Assembly: GCA_045592785.1 (NCBI GenBank)
Contig: JAZNVL010000040.1
Coordinates: 1-28,038, forward strand
Direction: 5' to 3'
DNA length: 28,038 nucleotides
Source of the DNA: RGIG8244 sp045592785
Lineage (GTDB): Bacteria; Verrucomicrobiota; Lentisphaeria; Victivallales; UBA1829
Shown here: positions 23,578-28,038 of the stretch, piece after piece
Numbering within the stretch: the first letter of the stretch is position 1
Layout: every line of letters begins with the position of its first letter
Translations under genes and position numbers: made by a program
Notes under the pieces: model-generated
What the model was told of the DNA's origin: nothing
Seen by the model: the letters and a program-made list of their open reading frames with translations, nothing else
Database searches by the model: none

Positions 23578-25608
23578 ATGTCTGAAAAAAAATCTGTCTC
23601 GGGTACCGTTGCCACATACCGGAAACTGATCCCGTTTATCAAGCCATACCGGTTCAAACTGGCTCTGGGGATCATCTGCGGGCTCATCGTCGGGGGCTCC
23701 CTCTTCGGAAGTCTCATGCTCCTGCCCAATATGCTCATGGTGGTCAAACAGGATAACACCACCGAAAAGACCATTTCTGTCACCGCCGAAAAGATCGTGG
23801 CGGATATGGAAAAGAATCAGAACCTTTCCGAACAGGAAAAACTGGAAGCCGTGGAAGAGATCCTGAACCCGGCAGATGCCGACCCGCAGCTGACGTCCTC
23901 CATGAACAAGCTCCGGCATTATGCAGAGAAATTCAACCTGCCTATGGTTGTGGGCAAGAAATCCGTCACCTTCACCTGGCCCGGGGAATTTGAGTTTCCC
24001 ATCGTGGATAATGTGGGAAAGATGACCTGGCAGTTCTTCAGTGTGTATGTGGTCCTTTTCATGCTCGCATGGCTCATCAAGAACCTGGCAACGTTCCTCA
24101 ATCATTACTATACCCGCTGGGTGGGCGCACGGGTCATCACCGATATGCGGAACAGCATTTACTCCAATCTCGTCAATCAGTCCATGGGGTATTTCGGACG
24201 GCAGGATGTGGGACAACTCCTCAGCCGGTGTACCAATGATACCGCCGCCATCGAAAGCAGTGTTTCCAACACCATTGCCGATGCAACGAGGTGTCCCCTT
24301 GAGATCATTGCCTGTGTCAGTGCGATCATCTGTTTCAGTATCCAGCAGGGTAATTTCCTGATGACATTCCTTCTTTTCGTGGTGATGCCCCTGTGTATTC
24401 TCCCGGTGATCATTCTCGCCCGGAAGATCCGCAAGATATACAAAAAAGCATTCGCCAACATCGCCATCGTTTATTCCCGGATGCACGAAACCTTTACCGG
24501 GATCCTCATCGTCAAAGCCAATCACATGGAGAAAGCGGAAGAAAAACGGTTCTCCGACATCAACAACAAATACTTCAAATCCATTGTCAAAGCTTTGCGT
24601 TATCAGCTGCTCATGCACCCGCTGATGGAAATCGTGGCTGTGGCGGCAAGTCTCGGATTCCTCGTCTTCTCCTACGGGAAAGGCATCAATATCACCGAAA
24701 TGCTCGCCGTCCTCGCCCCCGCCATCCTGGCATACCGTCCCATCAAGGATCTGGCGAAAGTGGTCAGTCATCTCCAACGCAGTATGGCTGCCGCGGACCG
24801 GTACTTTGAGATCATGGAAACCGATACCGCGCTGAAAGAAGCCGAAAACCCCACCGAACTTGCCGAATTCAAAACCGGGATCCAGTTCCGTGATGTCAAG
24901 TTCGCTTATTCAGAAGGACACGATATCCTCAATGGCGTTTCCTTTGACATTCCCAAAGGTTCCATGGTCGCCGTGGTGGGCGAAACCGGGTCCGGAAAGA
25001 CCACCATCGCAAACCTCATCGCGCGGTTCTATGATGTCACAGGCGGATCCGTCTCCATCGACGGCGTGGATGTGCGCCAGTACTCCATTGCCTCCATCCG
25101 CCGCAATATCGGAATCGTGACCCAGGACCCCATTCTGTTCAATGAGACCATTGCGGACAACATCGCCTACGGCACGAAAGATGCCACCCGGGAACAGATC
25201 ATTGAGGCCGCGAAACAGGCGAATGCTCACAAGTTCATCACGGGCGGCGGACATCCCGGCGGTTATGATGAAGAAGTCGGCGAAAAAGGATTCCGGCTTT
25301 CCGGCGGGGAAAAACAGCGTGTTTCCATTGCCCGTGCCATCCTGAAAAATCCGCCCATCCTCATCCTGGACGAAGCCACAAGTGCACTGGATACCGTCAC
25401 CGAAAAACTCGTGCAGGAAGCTCTGAACAATGTCATGACCAACCGTACCGTGTTTGCCATCGCGCACCGTTTGAGCACCATCCGGAACGCGAACCGGATC
25501 ATCGTTCTGGAAAAAGGCAAAATCGTGGAAACGGGGACTCATGACGAACTGCTTGCGTTGGGCGGCAGATACAAACGGCTTCACGACACCCAGTTCAGCA
25601 TGGATTGA
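23578..25608 (+). CDS. MsbA-like ABC exporter (fused permease and ATPase)
   Basis: Half-transporter of 676 residues that works as a homodimer in the inner membrane. The first membrane helix is about 27-55, the other five fall between about 150 and 400, and the nucleotide-binding domain is 435-676: Walker A GETGSGKTT (468-476), Q-loop VTQDP, signature LSGGEKQRVSIARAIL (574-589), Walker B ILILDEATSALD (594-605) and the switch histidine in AHRLST. The best functional guess is lipid or lipid A-core flipping (MsbA type), but no lipid A gene is adjacent. Between helices 1 and 2 lies an extracytoplasmic insert of about 95 residues (56-150), charged and helical, absent in standard MsbA. The start at 23578 is set by AAAGG nine bases upstream and by the beginning of the family homology. 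Confidence 0.85.
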   Translation: MSEKKSVSGTVATYRKLIPFIKPYRFKLALGIICGLIVGGSLFGSLMLLPNMLMVVKQDNTTEKTISVTAEKIVADMEKNQNLSEQEKLEAVEEILNPADADPQLTSSMNKLRHYAEKFNLPMVVGKKSVTFTWPGEFEFPIVDNVGKMTWQFFSVYVVLFMLAWLIKNLATFLNHYYTRWVGARVITDMRNSIYSNLVNQSMGYFGRQDVGQLLSRCTNDTAAIESSVSNTIADATRCPLEIIACVSAIICFSIQQGNFLMTFLLFVVMPLCILPVIILARKIRKIYKKAFANIAIVYSRMHETFTGILIVKANHMEKAEEKRFSDINNKYFKSIVKALRYQLLMHPLMEIVAVAASLGFLVFSYGKGINITEMLAVLAPAILAYRPIKDLAKVVSHLQRSMAAADRYFEIMETDTALKEAENPTELAEFKTGIQFRDVKFAYSEGHDILNGVSFDIPKGSMVAVVGETGSGKTTIANLIARFYDVTGGSVSIDGVDVRQYSIASIRRNIGIVTQDPILFNETIADNIAYGTKDATREQIIEAAKQANAHKFITGGGHPGGYDEEVGEKGFRLSGGEKQRVSIARAILKNPPILILDEATSALDTVTEKLVQEALNNVMTNRTVFAIAHRLSTIRNANRIIVLEKGKIVETGTHDELLALGGRYKRLHDTQFSMD

Positions 25609-25634
25609 TCCATAAAAAATCGACGAAAAACAGC

Positions 25635-25690
25635 TTGACATTTTTCTTTCTCTGTGTATAGTACATTATATTGTTAATAATCAATATAAT
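25635..25690 (+). promoter_or_regulatory. Promoter plus palindromic operator of the GH32-like gene
   Basis: TTGACA (25635-25640), a 16-nt spacer and TATAGT (25657-25662) form the best promoter in the window. Starting two bases later is a perfect inverted repeat, ATTATATTG (25665-25673) and CAATATAAT (25682-25690), with an 8-nt centre. It covers the transcription start, so a dimeric repressor bound there would shut the gene off. Confidence 0.7.
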
Positions 25691-25718
25691 ACAACAGAAG
25701 AAACCAGGAGAGAGAAAC

Positions 25719-27662
25719 ATGATCGAGCAGGTCGTCAGCAAATACGATTTCAACAACGTCAAATGGCATTCACCCGATGTCCCGGTGGTGCTGGATCCCG
25801 TATTCGTCATCCGTTTCCATGCCGTGCCTGCGGAGATACAGGATGGCTGTATTTTCCATGCGCCAGGCCTCACTCTTGAAATGAAAAACCTCTCGGAAAA
25901 CGATCCCGCGGACCGCCATTTCAACCGCAATACCCAGAACTATTTTTCTCTGAAATCACCCGACGGATCCTGTCGTGTAATGGAAGCCGCACTCTTTCAG
26001 CAGGGAGATGATACCCCGTGGCGGATCGGTTTTCCCCTGCGTTTCATCCGGGATCCGGAAGCGGAACACGAGTTCGCGCTCCTGTTCGACGGCGTATATT
26101 TCAACATCATCTGTGACGGGGAAGTCATTGACCGGGAACAGCCGTGGGAAAACAGTATCCGCCAGGAGGAACCTCCGCAGTTCCGGATCGATTCCCCCGC
26201 CGTCAGAAATCTGGTATTCTCCAACGATTTGAGCGCGGTACGCCGTTATGAAGACCGGATCCAGCGGGATGTACCCGTTATGTATTACACCCCTTACGGC
26301 TTCAATACCTGGATCGGGGACGTGGTCACGTTTGCTTATGAAGGACTGTTCCACATTTTCTATCTGCATGACCGTCGTCATCACGGCAGCCGCCGGGGAA
26401 AGGGCGCCCATGAATTCTGGCACATGACCAGCCGCGACCTGAAAAACTGGGTGGATCACGGTCCCGTCATGGAACTGAATAAGCCCTGGCAATCCTTCGG
26501 GACCGGGAACACATTCGTTTACAACGGGAAACTTCATCTCTCTTTCGGCTGGCATACGGAACGGTGCCGGACAGCGGAGCAGATGCCGGATTCTCTTTTT
26601 GAGGAAAACCTGCGGACTCTGGGGCATACCGGCGAGTTCACTTATGACGGGATCGCGCCGCTGACACCCAGCGGTGCCAGTTATCTTTCCAGTGAGGACG
26701 GGATCCATTTCACACCGTCGGATACATTGATCCATTATCTGCGCAATCCCAGTATATTCACCCAGCCGGACGGCACACTTCATCTGTATCAGGAAGGCAA
26801 ATGGGAGTCGGATCATCCCGGTTGTTTCCGGTTGCTTGACCGCGATTTCCCGCCCTTCTACGAAAAAAGTTTCGCCCGGAACAGCGTGGAATGTCCCAAC
26901 TTCTTTTCGCTGGGAGACTGGGATTACTTCATGGTGGGCTTCTCCGGTTTCTTCGGGAAGAAAAAGGAGGCGGAACAATGGATCGATTTCGTGGAAAAAG
27001 GATGGGATCCCTATGACGGCGCATGTGTCCCCATGGCGACGGAATTCAACGGCAGAATGATCGAAGGCAGCTGGCCCAACGGAAACGGTTGGGGCAGCTG
27101 TCTGCTCCTCCGGGAATTGTTCCCCCTCGAAAACGGCAGAGTCGGTAAACGTTGGATCCCGGAAACCCTGCCGGTATTCGGTGCTCCCCGCGCCGCGGAC
27201 GCCCGGGTCCCCCTGCCCGAACGCGCCGTTTACACCCTGCTGGAAGTCAAAGTCGATCCTGCCGATGGGCCTTTCACGACACTGTTCTACGGCACGGATG
27301 ACGAAGCACCCGTGGAATTTTTCCTGGATCCCGTTTCCGGCAGAGCACAGTGGAGCGGCACCCCCGGCAAACGACTTTTGACTTACCGGGAAATGGTATT
27401 GGCAAATCCGGATCTTCATAACTTCCGGGATTTCAAGGATACCCATTACGACACCAGGGATTACGCCAAAGAAAATCTCACTCTGCCGGATCACCCGTTC
27501 ACCATCCGGATATTGATCTGCCGCGATCCGAAGTTCAACTCCACGCTGATCGATACCGAAATCGCGGGCAAATTCACCATGCTGACACACCGGAAGGATC
27601 TTCATGCAACCGGAGTCGAATTCCCGGAGTCCTGCAAGACGATCACCATACGCCATTCCTGA
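25719..27662 (+). CDS. GH32-like five-bladed beta-propeller glycosidase
   Basis: The 647-residue protein has no signal peptide. Residues 1-185 form a beta-rich domain. The propeller starts near 190, where WIGDVVTFAYEGLFHIFYLHD (198 onward, split here as GDVVTFAYEG and LFHIFYLHD) and MTSRDLKNWVDHGPV resemble the GH32 opening, making Asp201 the likely nucleophile. Glu391 in SVECPNFF matches the GH32 acid/base ECP motif. The middle RDP motif of GH32 reads RNP (342-344), so the transition-state aspartate may be replaced. GH32 enzymes act on fructans, but related propellers act on other sugars, so the substrate is open. AGGAG eight bases before the start fixes it. It has its own promoter and operator; no terminator is visible before the next gene. 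Confidence 0.75.
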   Translation: MIEQVVSKYDFNNVKWHSPDVPVVLDPVFVIRFHAVPAEIQDGCIFHAPGLTLEMKNLSENDPADRHFNRNTQNYFSLKSPDGSCRVMEAALFQQGDDTPWRIGFPLRFIRDPEAEHEFALLFDGVYFNIICDGEVIDREQPWENSIRQEEPPQFRIDSPAVRNLVFSNDLSAVRRYEDRIQRDVPVMYYTPYGFNTWIGDVVTFAYEGLFHIFYLHDRRHHGSRRGKGAHEFWHMTSRDLKNWVDHGPVMELNKPWQSFGTGNTFVYNGKLHLSFGWHTERCRTAEQMPDSLFEENLRTLGHTGEFTYDGIAPLTPSGASYLSSEDGIHFTPSDTLIHYLRNPSIFTQPDGTLHLYQEGKWESDHPGCFRLLDRDFPPFYEKSFARNSVECPNFFSLGDWDYFMVGFSGFFGKKKEAEQWIDFVEKGWDPYDGACVPMATEFNGRMIEGSWPNGNGWGSCLLLRELFPLENGRVGKRWIPETLPVFGAPRAADARVPLPERAVYTLLEVKVDPADGPFTTLFYGTDDEAPVEFFLDPVSGRAQWSGTPGKRLLTYREMVLANPDLHNFRDFKDTHYDTRDYAKENLTLPDHPFTIRILICRDPKFNSTLIDTEIAGKFTMLTHRKDLHATGVEFPESCKTITIRHS

Positions 27663-27711
27663 CGGAAAACGCAAGTTGCGATAAATCCATGAAAAAAGTT
27701 TGATAAGTCCA

Positions 27712-27739
27712 TTGCTTTTTCCCGTTTTTTTCGTATAAT
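27712..27739 (+). promoter_or_regulatory. Promoter of the pseudopilin-like gene
   Basis: TTGCTT (27712-27717), a 16-nt spacer and consensus TATAAT (27734-27739), 22-70 nt before the possible start codons. Confidence 0.65.
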
Positions 27740-27760
27740 ATGTAGGGTAAGTATGTTGTC

Positions 27761-27808
27761 ATGATGAAAGGAAAGGTAAATAACATGATGAAAGGAAAGG
27801 TAAATAAC
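27761..27808 (+). repeat. Two exact 24-bp tandem copies of a start-codon/ribosome-site unit
   Basis: Bases 27761-27784 and 27785-27808 are identical. Each unit starts with ATGATG and contains AAAGGAAAGG, ending seven to eight bases before the next ATG. Because the unit is a multiple of three and has no stop, the gene has in-frame starts at 27761, 27785 and 27809. Confidence 0.9.
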
Positions 27809-28038
27809 ATGAAAAAAGCACATTCAAACCCGTTCACACTGATCGAACTTCTGGTGAGTACTGCTTGTAAAATAGGGGTTTTGCCGTTGTATTCCCTCAA
27901 AAAATTGAGCATGTGCAGGCTGTCAGAGAACTTTACAGACTTATACACACTCAAGTTCTTCAAAAAACAAAGGCAAGGATCAAAAGATTTTTCCGCAGGA
28001 AAAAATTTTGATCCGATCCTGAAGTTTTTGAGGGAAAG
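27809..28038 (+). CDS. Pseudopilin-type N-terminus interrupted by a structured insert (3' end outside window)
   Basis: The protein starts MKKAHSNPFTLIELLV, the signal recognised by prepilin peptidase and N-methylase, which cleave before the Phe and methylate it; Glu5 of the mature form is present. A real pilin would continue VIAIIAILAAMLLPAL, but here the frame continues STACKIGVLPLYSLKK and then a basic, non-hydrophobic stretch with no membrane helix. No stop appears through the last base. I recall similar CKxGVLPLYxLKK stretches in annotated Victivallales proteins, followed later by a second complete FTLIELLVVIAIIAIL; this is recollection and the second copy, if present, is beyond the window. 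The start at 27809 is preferred (AAAGGAAAGG ten bases away), with alternatives at 27785 and 27761. Confidence 0.65.
   Translation, partial: MKKAHSNPFTLIELLVSTACKIGVLPLYSLKKLSMCRLSENFTDLYTLKFFKKQRQGSKDFSAGKNFDPILKFLRE
27892..28036 (+). repeat. 145-nt element with 12-bp inverted ends and two internal hairpins, inside the pseudopilin frame
   Basis: The ends TTCCCTCAAAAA (27892-27903) and TTTTTGAGGGAA (28025-28036) are exact inverse copies. Inside, TTGAG (27905-27909) pairs with CTCAA (27950-27954), with GTG/CAC and CTGT/ACAG further in. CTTCA (27958-27962) pairs with TGAAG (28020-28024), GGATCAAAA (27977-27985) with TTTTGATCC (28006-28014) and TTTTTCC (27988-27994) with GGAAAAA (27998-28004) around a GCA loop. 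All these pairs are compatible at once and form a three-way junction. It resembles a MITE, a REP-like palindrome or a structured RNA; no transposase is visible. The element could extend past the window. Confidence 0.75.

Noticed and set aside
27643..27963. A 106-codon minus-strand frame over the pilin promoter and insert
   Set aside because: Part of it is just the tandem repeat read backwards, it has no good ribosome site, and it overlaps the end of the GH32-like gene and a good plus-strand promoter.
27892..28036. The insert as a diversity-generating retroelement repeat or group II intron
   Set aside because: There is no reverse transcriptase, no template/variable repeat pair and no domain V-like hairpin in the window. 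Only a structured repeat can be supported.

Overview
The window looks like part of a Lentisphaerota chromosome, probably Victivallales (gut-associated). Three things suggest this: the mix of cytoplasmic glycoside hydrolases, esterase and deacetylase genes; the coding style; and a type IV pilin-like start (FTLIELLV) at the right end, a motif that is very abundant in that phylum. The assignment is inference; there is no rRNA or marker gene here. Promoters repeatedly read TTGAAA or TTGACA, a 16-17 nt spacer, then TATATT or TATAAT, which suggests an ordinary housekeeping sigma factor.

Layout. Bases 1-2761: the end of a NuoF/HydB-like flavin-FeS subunit and a complete GltD/NfnB-like flavoprotein with extra FeS domains. 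Together they could be two subunits of an electron-bifurcating NAD(P)H:ferredoxin enzyme; a terminator follows. Bases 2822-4699: nagB-nagA, overlapping by ATGA, for amino-sugar catabolism. Bases 4721-9094: a tightly overlapping metal-uptake operon, made of a ribbon-helix-helix protein with Cys/His pairs, znuA, znuC, znuB and an exported TPR protein. Bases 9102-11259 (minus): a GntR/LacI-type regulator and a lipoprotein alpha/beta-hydrolase. Bases 11296-15981 (minus): a run of a fused nadD-rsfS gene, an unknown gene, a GH36 alpha-galactosidase and a polysaccharide deacetylase. Bases 15992-16835: a divergent HD-domain protein related to CCA-adding enzymes. Bases 16863-19369 (minus): an SDR-type reductase with a structured leader, and azlC-azlD. 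Bases 19415-27662 (plus): four singly transcribed genes, namely a large GH106-like hydrolase, class II aldolase, an MsbA-like ABC exporter and a GH32-like protein with a palindromic operator.

The most unusual stretch is the last 300 bases. A promoter leads to a start region duplicated as a 24-bp tandem repeat, then to a pilin signal that stops matching a pilin directly after FTLIELLV. The frame runs on without a stop through a 145-nt element. That element has 12-bp inverted ends and two internal hairpins that fit together as a three-way junction. It looks like a structured insertion inside a pseudopilin gene, read through in frame; the gene continues beyond the window.

The genes fit a sugar-scavenging anaerobe: intracellular glycosidases feed hexoses to the aldolase, nagBA handles amino sugars, and a bifurcating flavoprotein balances NAD(P)H and ferredoxin. 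No tRNA, rRNA, CRISPR array, transposase or reverse transcriptase was seen, and no gene-free stretch exceeds about 300 bases.
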